DNA from: Actinomadura syzygii
GTDB taxonomy: Bacteria > Actinomycetota > Actinomycetes > Streptosporangiales > Streptosporangiaceae
DNA length: 64,000 bases
Assembly: GCF_008085905.1 (NCBI RefSeq)
Contig: NZ_VSFF01000012.1
Location: 1 to 64,000, forward strand
Reading direction: 5' to 3'
In this document: piece by piece, positions 1 through 7,313 of the stretch
Layout: each line of letters starts with the position of its first letter
How positions within the stretch are numbered: position 1 is the first letter of the stretch
Program-made: the position numbers and the translations under genes
The notes under the pieces: model-generated
Told to the model about the DNA's origin: nothing
The model's input: only the letters and a program-made list of their open reading frames with translations
Databases searched by the model: none

Positions 1-109
1 CCCTCCCGGCAGAGGGCCATCATGCCGTGGTTCAGGCCCGTGTTTAGGCACGGCTGGACGGCGCAGATTGGGAGAGTCGGGGACCGGAGCGTCACGGGGG
101 GATGGGCCG

Positions 110-919
110 GTGAGGATATTCGGGGCCTCCGTCCTGCTGTGCGCCGGAACGGCGCTCGCCGCGTGCGGCGGCGGTGGGAACGGTGGGAGTTCCCCCGCGC
201 CGACGCCCGCCACGAGCACGGTTCCGCCGACCGCGCCGTCCGGGGCCCCGCCGGGCACGGCCTCGTCGCTGCGCGGGAAGACGATCGTGATCGACCCCGG
301 CCACAACGGCGGCAACGAGGCCCATCCGGAGGTGATCAACAAGAAGGTCTTCATCGGGAACGGGTACAAGCCCTGCAACACCACCGGGACGAGCACCGGG
401 CAGGGCTATCCCGAGCACGCCTTCACCTGGGACGTGGCCAACCGCCTCGCGGCGGTCCTGCGCGCACAGGGCGCCGAGGTGTCGCTGACCAGGAAGAACG
501 ACACCGGGGTCGGGCCGTGCGTCACGACGCGGGCGGAGATCGCGAACCGGCTGCGCGCCGACGCCGTCGTGTCGATCCACGCGGACGGCGCCGAGCCGTC
601 CGGGCACGGGTTCCACGTCATCGAGCCCGAGCCGGTGGGGAGGAACGCGGGAATCGTCCAGCCGTCCGGGCGGCTCGGCACGGCCCTCCGCGACGCCTAC
701 CGCTCCGGGACGGGCATGCCCCCCGCCACCTACGTCGGACGCGACGGCCTCGACCGGCGGGACGACCTCGGCGGCCTCAACATGTCCACGGTCCCGGCGG
801 TGTTCATCGAATGCGGCAACATGCAGAACGCGGGCGACGCGGCGAAGATCTCGAGCGCCGCGTTCCGGCAGCGGATGGCGGACGCCATGGCCTCCGGCGT
901 CGGGAACTTCCTGCACTGA
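110..919 (+). CDS. N-acetylmuramoyl-L-alanine amidase, lipoprotein
   Basis: Predicted zinc-dependent amidase (Amidase_3 fold) that would cut the lactyl-peptide bond of peptidoglycan outside the membrane. The N-terminus has a lipoprotein signal ending in a LAAC lipobox, then a Ser/Thr/Pro/Gly-rich linker of about 40 residues. The catalytic domain shows DPGHNGG (His near residue 65), SIHADG, and FIECGNMQNAGDA, whose Glu fits the catalytic acid. The length of 269 aa is typical of a one-domain enzyme, and no cell-wall-binding domain is visible. The GTG start is preferred because a G-rich ribosome site (positions 96-101) lies 8 bases upstream and the signal peptide begins there. It is a single gene, followed by the convergent MarR gene. 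Confidence in the family is high; the substrate is inferred. Confidence 0.88.
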   Translation: MRIFGASVLLCAGTALAACGGGGNGGSSPAPTPATSTVPPTAPSGAPPGTASSLRGKTIVIDPGHNGGNEAHPEVINKKVFIGNGYKPCNTTGTSTGQGYPEHAFTWDVANRLAAVLRAQGAEVSLTRKNDTGVGPCVTTRAEIANRLRADAVVSIHADGAEPSGHGFHVIEPEPVGRNAGIVQPSGRLGTALRDAYRSGTGMPPATYVGRDGLDRRDDLGGLNMSTVPAVFIECGNMQNAGDAAKISSAAFRQRMADAMASGVGNFLH

Positions 920-980
920 CCCGCCGCCTGGGACGGGCGACAACTTTCTGGGAGAAGTATTTCTCCGTGAACCGGTGGCC

Positions 981-1418
981 TCAGTCGAGCTGCGCGGACA
1001 TCCGGGTCAGCAGCGCCTGGAGCAGCGCCAGCTCCTCCCGGCCCACCGACTCGCGGACCCGGCTCCACTCGCCCTCGGTCGCGGCGGTCAGCCGGTCCAG
1101 CGACTCGCGGCCGTGCTCGGACAGGAACACGAGCACGCGGCGCCGGTCGGCGTCGTCCACCCGGCGGAACACCCGGCCCGCCGAGACCAGCCGGTCAACG
1201 ATCTTGGTGAGGGTGGGGGCGGGGAGCAGCGCGAAGTCGGCGACCTCGGTCATCGTGTGGCCGGCGCCGTCCGACAGCAGGGAGAGGACGCGCCATTCCT
1301 CGACGGTGGAGCCGGCGGCCTTCAACGCCGCGCCGAGCCGGGCGGCGATGCCGCGCTCGACCCTGGAGAGCACGCGGGGCAGGTCCAGCTCGGCCTGCGG
1401 GATACCTGTTGTAGTCAT
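981..1418 (-). CDS. MarR-family transcriptional regulator
   Basis: Winged-helix MarR regulator of 145 aa. Visible features are the helix-turn-helix region (MTEVADFALLPAPTLTKIVD), the wing (DDADRRRVLVFLSEHG), and the C-terminal dimerisation helix. It is divergent from the ligand-binding protein at 1484, and their short intergenic region carries a palindromic GAAACTATTTC. A related GAAACTA palindrome occurs before the next gene at 2579. This suggests the regulator controls both itself and the two downstream genes. The ATG at 1418 is chosen as the first start consistent with the family; no strong ribosome site is visible. The ligand is unknown. Confidence 0.88.
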   Translation of the reverse strand: MTTTGIPQAELDLPRVLSRVERGIAARLGAALKAAGSTVEEWRVLSLLSDGAGHTMTEVADFALLPAPTLTKIVDRLVSAGRVFRRVDDADRRRVLVFLSEHGRESLDRLTAATEGEWSRVRESVGREELALLQALLTRMSAQLD

Positions 1419-1445
1419 CTTGGAACCGAAGATTACCGTCTCATT

Positions 1446-1456
1446 GAAACTATTTC
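1446..1456. promoter_or_regulatory. Candidate MarR operator (GAAACTATTTC)
   Basis: Perfect GAAA-CTA-TTTC palindrome in the 65-base divergent region between the MarR gene and the ligand-binding protein. Its GAAACTA half recurs in the palindrome at 2550-2567. Placement between divergent promoters is typical for a MarR autoregulatory site. The assignment is inferred from position and repetition only. Confidence 0.45.
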
Positions 1457-1483
1457 GGCGTCGGTATCTACTAACGTCCCAGT

Positions 1484-2530
1484 ATGGACGCCCTCGACGT
1501 CGCCCTCGTGGTGCCACGGCAGGGGCCCGCGGGACTCTTCGGGCCCTCGGCCGAGCTGTGCGCCCGGCTCGCCGAGGAGGAGGTCAACGCGGAGGCGGGC
1601 GTCCTCGGGCGGCGGCTGCGGCTCCGGGTCGTGGACGGCGGCGGCCCGCCCGCCCGCGTCGCCGCCGCGGTCGACGAACTGGTCCGGGACGGCGCCGTGC
1701 AGGCCGTGACCGGCTGGCACATCTCGGCCGTCCGGCAGTGCCTCGCGCCGCGCATCGCGGGCCGCGTGCCGTACGTGTACACCGCGCTGTACGAGGGCGG
1801 CGAGCGGTCGCCCGGCGTGTTCCTCACCGGCGAGACGCCCGAGCGCCAGCTCCGCCCGGCGCTGCGCTGGCTCGCGTCCGAACTGGGCGTCCGCCGCTGG
1901 ACGATCCTCGGCGACGACTACGTGTGGCCGCGCGGCACGGCCCGCGCCGTCCGGGCCTACCTGGCCGAACAGGGCGCGGTCCTCTGCGACGAGATCTACG
2001 TCCGGCTCGGCACCCAGGACTTCGGCGAGCCGCTCCGCCGGATCGAGGCGAGCGGCTGCGAGGCCGTCCTGATGCTGCTGGTCGGCGACGACGCGGTGGC
2101 CTTCAACCGGGCGTTCGGCAAGGCGGGCCTGCCGCAGATCCGGTTCAGCCCGCTGATGGACGAGAACATGCTCCTCGCGACGGGCGTCGAGGGCACCCGC
2201 GGGCTGTTCGCCGCGGCGGGCTTCTTCGAGACGCTCCCGACCGGCGACGGACTGGACTTCGGCGCCCGCTACCACGGCCGGTTCGGCGCGCAGGCGCCGC
2301 CGCTGAACAGCATGGGGGAGTCGTGCTACGAGGGGGTGCGGCTGCTCGCCGAGCTGTTCCGGCGCAGCGGCGAGCTGGACGTCCGCTCGATGAACGCCGT
2401 CTCGGAGGGGCTCGGCTACGACGGCCCGCGCGGGCCGGTCGAGGTGCGCGACCGGCACCTGCGGCAGAACGTGTTCATCGCGGCCGCCGACGGGCTGGAG
2501 TTCGACGTGTTGCACCAGCTCACCCCTTGA
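1484..2530 (+). CDS. Cytosolic periplasmic-binding-protein-like ligand sensor (AmiC/branched-chain type)
   Basis: Protein of 348 aa resembling Leu/Ile/Val- or amide-binding proteins (type 1 periplasmic-binding fold). It starts directly at a beta strand (LDVALVVPRQGPAGLFGPSA) and has no signal peptide, so it is predicted to be cytosolic, as in AmiC-like sensors. Conserved-looking blocks include the GWHISAVRQCLAPRIAGRVP segment and the WTILGDDYVWPRGTARAVRA hinge region. No transporter genes accompany it, so a sensing role or a co-effector role with the divergent MarR is more likely than uptake. No ribosome site precedes the ATG, and a TATCTA/TACTAA-like element lies about 15 bases upstream, so the mRNA may be leaderless. 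The ligand cannot be read from the sequence. Confidence 0.7.
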   Translation: MDALDVALVVPRQGPAGLFGPSAELCARLAEEEVNAEAGVLGRRLRLRVVDGGGPPARVAAAVDELVRDGAVQAVTGWHISAVRQCLAPRIAGRVPYVYTALYEGGERSPGVFLTGETPERQLRPALRWLASELGVRRWTILGDDYVWPRGTARAVRAYLAEQGAVLCDEIYVRLGTQDFGEPLRRIEASGCEAVLMLLVGDDAVAFNRAFGKAGLPQIRFSPLMDENMLLATGVEGTRGLFAAAGFFETLPTGDGLDFGARYHGRFGAQAPPLNSMGESCYEGVRLLAELFRRSGELDVRSMNAVSEGLGYDGPRGPVEVRDRHLRQNVFIAAADGLEFDVLHQLTP

Positions 2531-2549
2531 TTTTCGGTTCCGGCCTAAA

Positions 2550-2567
2550 TAGTTTCTCTGGAAACTA
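2550..2567. promoter_or_regulatory. Inverted repeat TAGTTTC-TCTG-GAAACTA
   Basis: Perfect 7-base arms with a 4-base spacer, 12 bases before the ATG at 2579. It shares the GAAACTA half-site with the palindrome at 1446-1456, so both may be bound by the MarR regulator at 981-1418. A small RNA hairpin is the alternative reading. Confidence 0.45.
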
Positions 2568-2578
2568 AGGGGGGACTC

Positions 2579-2923
2579 ATGCCCACGACCTTCGATCTCG
2601 GCGACCTCGTCCTGCAAGGCGGCGCGACGCTGCGCGGCGCGCAGCTGCTCTGGACGTGGCAGAACTCCGACGTCGGCCGCACCCCCGGGTTCGACGGGAA
2701 CACCAGGGCGGCGCTCGCGTCCATCAAGGCCCGCGCGCTGGTCATGCCCGCCGAGAAGGACCTCTACTTCCCGCCCGAGGACGAGGCGTGGGCCGTCCAG
2801 CACATCCCGAACGCCGAGCTCCGCGTCATCCCGGGCGTGTGGGGCCACTTCGCCGGGCACGGCAGCAATCCCGAGGACACGGCCTTCATCGACGCCGGGC
2901 TGAAGGAGCTCCTCGCGACCTGA
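2579..2923 (+). pseudogene. Internally deleted alpha/beta hydrolase (MetX-like)
   Basis: In-frame 114-aa remnant. Residues 1-19 (FDLGDLVLQGGATLR) match the start of MetX-like alpha/beta hydrolases. From about residue 21 on, the sequence matches the end of such proteins: LLWTWQNSDVGRTPGFDG, ALVMPAEKDLYFPPED with a candidate catalytic Asp, and GVWGHFAG with a candidate catalytic His. The roughly 200 residues between, including the nucleophile elbow, are absent. The two parts are joined without a frameshift at a GCGC-rich spot near 2636. A good start and stop remain, so a short protein may be made, but it should be inactive as a hydrolase. Calling it a deletion rather than a natural small protein is inference from family memory. 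Confidence 0.65.
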
Positions 2924-3027
2924 TCCGCGCCGGCCCCCCGTTTAAGCCAGGGCAATTCAGAAGATGACGGTCGGACCTGACCGGAGCCAGGCTGACTGTG
3001 AAGATGCCCGGGCGACAGGGAGGACCG

Positions 3028-3996
3028 ATGCCGACGCTGTCAGGGACGCTTCGAGACCGGCTGCTGACCCCGGACCCGGCGGAGGCCACGTTCGCGAAGA
3101 GGGGTTTCCACGCGCGCGACCCCCAGACCCGCGACCATCTGGAACAGGCGGGAGGCAACTTCCTCACCGGGTTCAAGCACGCCATGGTCAGCCGCGACCT
3201 GGGTGAGGCGGCACGGCTGTTAGGCACGGTCGAGCGCCCCTACCAGGGCTTCGCCTATGAGGGCGCCGCCATGGCGTTCGCGATCGTCGACGCGATCACG
3301 CCGTGGCGGTCCGCGAAGCTGCCGGAGTTCATCGCGGGCGCGGCCGACCCGCACGTGTACATGGCCAACGTCGGAGCGGGCTGGGCGATGGCGCGGCTGC
3401 CCCGCCCGCTCTGGCGCCGGATCAGGCTCCCGGACCCGCTGCTGCGCTGGCTCGCGGCCGACGGGTACGGCTTCCACCAGGCGTACTTCGCGACCGAGCG
3501 GCACGTCACCCGCCGCGAACCGCCCCGGCTGAGGCTTCCCTGGCCGGACGGGACGCGCTACGCCTCCCGCGCCGCCGACCAGGGCGTCGGCCGCGCGCTC
3601 TGGTTCGTGTGCGGCGGCGACGTGGAGCGCCTCGCCGCGACGATCGGCGGGTTCGGCCCCGGCCGCCGCGCCGACCTGTGGAGCGGCGCGGGGCTCGCCG
3701 CCACCTACGCGGGCGGCGGCGACGGCGCCGACCTGGAGAAGCTGCGCAAGCTCGCGTCCGGGTTCCGCGCCGAGGTGGCGCAGGGCGCGGCGTTCGCGGC
3801 GGCGACGCGGCTGCGCGCGGGACTCGTCGTCCCGCACACGGCGGTCGCGACCGACGTCTTCTGCGGCTCGTCCGTGGAGGAGGCGTCGGCCATCACGCAG
3901 GACACACTGCACGGCCTTCCCGCGGACGGCGCGATGCCCGCCTACGAGGCGTGGCGCAGGCGCATCCAGGCGGTGTACCGGCCCGCGGAGGGCTGA
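3028..3996 (+). CDS. unbL: DUF1702 family protein, enediyne cassette UnbL/E3
   Basis: 322-aa protein of the DUF1702 family, known as UnbL or E3 in enediyne clusters. Its biochemical role is not established; it is one of the genes that nearly always accompany an enediyne polyketide synthase. Family-typical blocks are GFHARDPQTRDHLEQAGGNF, FAYEGAAMAFAIVDAI, GYGFHQAYF, and DVERLAATIGGFGPGRRADL. No signal peptide or membrane segment is apparent. The ATG at 3028 is chosen over the upstream GTG at 2998 because an AGGGAGG ribosome site precedes it. It is first in a + strand set, with unbV 93 bases downstream. Confidence 0.88.
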   Translation: MPTLSGTLRDRLLTPDPAEATFAKRGFHARDPQTRDHLEQAGGNFLTGFKHAMVSRDLGEAARLLGTVERPYQGFAYEGAAMAFAIVDAITPWRSAKLPEFIAGAADPHVYMANVGAGWAMARLPRPLWRRIRLPDPLLRWLAADGYGFHQAYFATERHVTRREPPRLRLPWPDGTRYASRAADQGVGRALWFVCGGDVERLAATIGGFGPGRRADLWSGAGLAATYAGGGDGADLEKLRKLASGFRAEVAQGAAFAAATRLRAGLVVPHTAVATDVFCGSSVEEASAITQDTLHGLPADGAMPAYEAWRRRIQAVYRPAEG

Positions 3997-4089
3997 CTCC
4001 CACGCCGTGACGGCGTTTCCCCGTAAATCCTTCCGCTCTGGCATGCCCATGGGCGAAAGAAAATCACCGAACATCAGAGGAGGACGCAA

Positions 4090-6105
4090 ATGGCCGTTCT
4101 TTGGACGCGAGGCCGGAGGTTCGTCCCAGCGCTGGTCGTCGTCGTCCTGGTCACCGCGCTGTTCTTCGCGGCCCGGCTCCCGCAGGCGTCGAGCGCCGAC
4201 CGGGACCGGATGGCCGACCGCTACAAGTTCACCGAGATGCCGATCGCGATGCCGCCCGGCTATTCGCCGACGCGGACGATCCGGCAGGTGAACCCCGCCT
4301 ATTACCACGTGCGGTCGTGGATCTCCGCGGTCGGCGCGGGCGTCGCCCTCAACGACCTGCGCGGCGACGGCCGCGAGGACGACCTCTGCATCGTCGACCC
4401 GCGCACCGACCAGGTCGTCGTCACCTACGCGCCGACCACGCCGGCCGCGGAACGGTACACGCCGTTCACGCTCAACCCGGCGCCGCTCCCCATGGGCCCG
4501 GCGATCGCGCCGATGGGCTGCACGCCCGGCGACTACAACGGCGACGCCCGGATGGACCTGCTCGTCTCCTACTGGGGACGGACGCCGATCATCTTCCTGG
4601 CGAAGTCCAACGCCAAGGCGCCTGCGGCCGCCTCGTACGAGCCGGTCGAACTCGTCCCCTCGGGGACCGTGGACGGCTCCTACCGCGGCCCGAAGTGGCA
4701 CACCAACACCGTCAACGTCGCCGACTACGACGCGGACGGGCACCCCGACATCCTGATCGCCAACTACTTCCCCGACTCCGACGTCCTGGACCCGCAGGGC
4801 CAGAAGAACGTGCAGATGAACGCGTCGATGTCGAACGCCAAGAACGGCGGCGGCGCGCACGTCATGCGCTGGCACGACGGGTCGGCGGGAGAGCGGCCGA
4901 CGGCGCGGTTCGCCGAGGTGACCGCGGCGATCCCGCACGAGCAGGCGACGGGCTGGGCGCTCGGGGCGTCGAGCGCGGACCTGTCCGGCGACGGCCTCCC
5001 GGAGCTCTACATCGCCAACGACTTCGGCAAGGACCACCTGTTCGACAACGTCTCCAAGCCGGGCGCCATCAAATTCAAGGAGGTCCTCGGAACGCGCCAC
5101 CCGCACACGCCGAAATCGTTCGTCCTGGGGAAGAGCTCGTTCAAGGGAATGGGCATCGACTTCGCCGACCTGAACGGCACCGGCCGTTTCGACATGGTGG
5201 TCAGCAACATCACCACCGCGTGGGGCCTCGAAGAGAGCAACTTCGCCTGGATCAACCAGGCGAAGGACGAGTCCGAAATGGCGAGGCTGCTCGCCCGGGG
5301 CAAGGCGCCGTTCGAGCAGAAGGCGCGCGAGCTCGGCTTCGCGTTCACCGGCTGGGGCTGGGACGTGAAGGCGGGCGACTTCCTCAACAGCGGACGGCCC
5401 GACATCGTCCAGGCGGAGGGATTCATCAAGGGGAAGATCAACCGCTGGCCCTGGCTGCAGGAGATGGCCATGACCAACGACGACCTCTACACCGACCCGA
5501 AGATGTGGCCGGACATGCAGCCGGGCGACGACATCGCGGGCTCGCAGCCGATCGCGTTCTACGCGCGTCCGAAGGACGGCGGCGCGTTCGTCAACCTCAG
5601 CAAGGAACTCGGGCTCGACGTCCCCATCCCCACCCGGGGCATCGCGATCGCCGACACGCGCGGCGTCGGCGCCCTCGACTTCGCCGTCGCGCGGCAGTGG
5701 GGCCCGCCCGCGTTCTACGCCAACAACTCGCCCGGCCTCGGCAAGCACCTCGGCCTGCGGCTCTACCGGCCCGCCGCGGGCGGCGCGGGCAAGGGCGGCG
5801 CGGGCAAGGGCGGTGCGGACAAGGGCGGCATGCAGGCGCTCGGCGCGCCCGCCTACGGGACGACGGTCCGCGTCCGCACCGCGGACGGCCGGACGCGGAT
5901 CTCCCGGCTGGACGGCGGCGGCGGGCACAGCGGCAAGCGCGGCTTCGAGGTCGACTTCGGCCTCGGCGACGCGACCGGCCCGGTGTCGGCCGAACTGCGC
6001 TGGCGGGACGCGCAGGGGCAGCCGCACACGCAGACGCTCAGCCTCGCGCCGGGCACCCACGACCTTCTCTTGGACGGAACCGCACAGGAGGTTCAGCGCC
6101 GATGA
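4090..6105 (+). CDS. unbV: UnbV/E4: membrane-anchored FG-GAP repeat protein, CRTAC1/ASPIC family
   Basis: 671-aa protein with an N-terminal signal anchor (about residues 8-28, hydrophobic after RGRR). A beta-propeller-like FG-GAP region with repeated Asp-rich loops follows (GDYNGDARMDLL, ADYDADGHPDILIANYF, ADLSGDGLPELYIAND). A C-terminal ASPIC/UnbV domain holds YGTTVRVRTADGRTRISRL and ends near HDLLL. The Asp-rich loops resemble calcium sites. A low-complexity Gly-Lys stretch (AGKGGAGKGGADKGG) separates the propeller from the ASPIC domain. The gene has a strong GAGGAGG ribosome site and overlaps unbU by ATGA, so the two are translationally coupled. Within enediyne clusters this is the E4 gene; its catalytic role is unknown. 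Confidence 0.9.
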   Translation: MAVLWTRGRRFVPALVVVVLVTALFFAARLPQASSADRDRMADRYKFTEMPIAMPPGYSPTRTIRQVNPAYYHVRSWISAVGAGVALNDLRGDGREDDLCIVDPRTDQVVVTYAPTTPAAERYTPFTLNPAPLPMGPAIAPMGCTPGDYNGDARMDLLVSYWGRTPIIFLAKSNAKAPAAASYEPVELVPSGTVDGSYRGPKWHTNTVNVADYDADGHPDILIANYFPDSDVLDPQGQKNVQMNASMSNAKNGGGAHVMRWHDGSAGERPTARFAEVTAAIPHEQATGWALGASSADLSGDGLPELYIANDFGKDHLFDNVSKPGAIKFKEVLGTRHPHTPKSFVLGKSSFKGMGIDFADLNGTGRFDMVVSNITTAWGLEESNFAWINQAKDESEMARLLARGKAPFEQKARELGFAFTGWGWDVKAGDFLNSGRPDIVQAEGFIKGKINRWPWLQEMAMTNDDLYTDPKMWPDMQPGDDIAGSQPIAFYARPKDGGAFVNLSKELGLDVPIPTRGIAIADTRGVGALDFAVARQWGPPAFYANNSPGLGKHLGLRLYRPAAGGAGKGGAGKGGADKGGMQALGAPAYGTTVRVRTADGRTRISRLDGGGGHSGKRGFEVDFGLGDATGPVSAELRWRDAQGQPHTQTLSLAPGTHDLLLDGTAQEVQRR

Positions 6106-7106
6106 CATCCACAGCGTCCACCCCGGCCACGGCGGCCGCGACGGCCGCGACGTCCACCGCCCCGCCGGTCGACGCGAAGGCGCCCGCGGCGCCGGCCGCT
6201 CCGGCGAAGCCGAAGCCGGACGTCCGCTACCTCGCGCTGCGCAACTTCGCCATCTCGCTGACCGTCTTCAACACCCTCGGATACACCGTCCTCGGGTTCG
6301 AGCAGGCGTGGATCTGGCCGATCCTCGCGGCACTCACCGGGTACACGGCCGAGCTGAGCTTCGAATGGATCAGCGCGTGGGCGGAACAGCGGAGCCCGCG
6401 CTACCGGGGCCGGGGCATGCGCGGCCTGTACGAGTTCCTGCTCCCGGCGCACATCACCGCCCTCGCCGTCAACATGCTGCTGTACGCCAACGACCAGTGG
6501 TGGCCGGTCATGTTCGGCGTCGTGGTCGGGGTGGGCGGCAAGCACGTGTTCAAGGCGCCGGTGAACGGGCGGATGCGGCACTTCATGAACCCGTCCAACT
6601 TCGGCATCACGGTGACGCTGCTGTGCTTCGGGTCGTGGGTGAGCATCGCGCCGCCCTACATGTTCACCGAGTATGCCGGGACGCTGTTCCGGGTCCTGAT
6701 CCCGCTGGTCATCATCACCGCCGGGACTGTCATCAACTCGATGCTCACCGGCCGCGTGATGCTGATCGTCGGCTGGGCGGGCGGGTTCGCGATCCAGGCG
6801 CTCGTCCGGCACTGGATCTGGGACGCCCCGCTCTACACCGGGCTCGCGGTGATGACCGGCGTCGCGTTCGTGCTGTTCACCAACTACATGATCACCGACC
6901 CGGGGACGACGCCGTCCAAGCCGATCCCGCAGTTCATGTTCGGCGGGAGCGTGGCGTTCGTGTACGGCGTGCTCATGCTGTTCAACGTCGTGTACACGCT
7001 GTTCTTCGCGACCTCGATCGTGTGCGCGGCACGCGGCGCCGGCTGGTGGGTCGCGCACTGGCGGGCCCGCCGGAGCGCGCTGCGCGAATCCGCCGAGCAC
7101 AATTAA
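6102..7106 (+). CDS. unbU: UnbU/E5: polytopic membrane protein of enediyne cassette
   Basis: 334-aa integral membrane protein with an Ala/Pro/Thr-rich cytosolic N-terminus of about 40 residues, then roughly eight hydrophobic segments. Conserved-looking polar motifs lie in or next to membrane segments: GKHVFKAP, HFMNPSNFGITVTLL, and ITDPGTTPSKP. The NPSN and TDPxTTP motifs recall RnfD/NqrB-like flavin-carrying membrane subunits; this likeness is known for the UnbU family, but a covalent flavin here is inference. It starts inside the unbV stop codon. A role in electron transfer or in moving the polyene is possible but unproven. Confidence 0.88.
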   Translation: MTSTASTPATAAATAATSTAPPVDAKAPAAPAAPAKPKPDVRYLALRNFAISLTVFNTLGYTVLGFEQAWIWPILAALTGYTAELSFEWISAWAEQRSPRYRGRGMRGLYEFLLPAHITALAVNMLLYANDQWWPVMFGVVVGVGGKHVFKAPVNGRMRHFMNPSNFGITVTLLCFGSWVSIAPPYMFTEYAGTLFRVLIPLVIITAGTVINSMLTGRVMLIVGWAGGFAIQALVRHWIWDAPLYTGLAVMTGVAFVLFTNYMITDPGTTPSKPIPQFMFGGSVAFVYGVLMLFNVVYTLFFATSIVCAARGAGWWVAHWRARRSALRESAEHN

Positions 7107-7313
7107 TTACGCCATTATGAAACGTCGTTATCCAATACCGAAGCACAACGGAAGAAGACGGTTGGTTTGTCCTGGTGCATCCTGAAAAGGCCGGGCCGGA
7201 TAAATTGCGAGGCAAATAAATTCGATGGCCACCCGATGCGGGCCCGAATCCGGCCCGGCCGCCGCGGCGACCGCCGCGGGCCGGTCCGGAACTCGGAAAG
7301 AAGGCATCGCATC
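7107..7313 (+). promoter_or_regulatory. AT-rich leader upstream of pksE
   Basis: 207-base gap between unbU and pksE, clearly richer in A+T than its surroundings, with TTAATTAATTACG near 7104 and two ATAAATT copies near 7200 and 7217. This composition suggests a separate promoter for the polyketide synthase. I cannot assign a -35/-10 pair with confidence and see no open reading frame of note. Confidence 0.35.

Noticed and set aside
22..2568. Long 848-aa reading frame at the left end
   Set aside because: Arg/Pro-rich translation with no family resemblance; it runs across three real genes in other frames or strands.
3220..6108. 962-aa minus-strand frame over unbL-unbV
   Set aside because: Shadow of the unb genes: low-complexity, no start signal, no motif.
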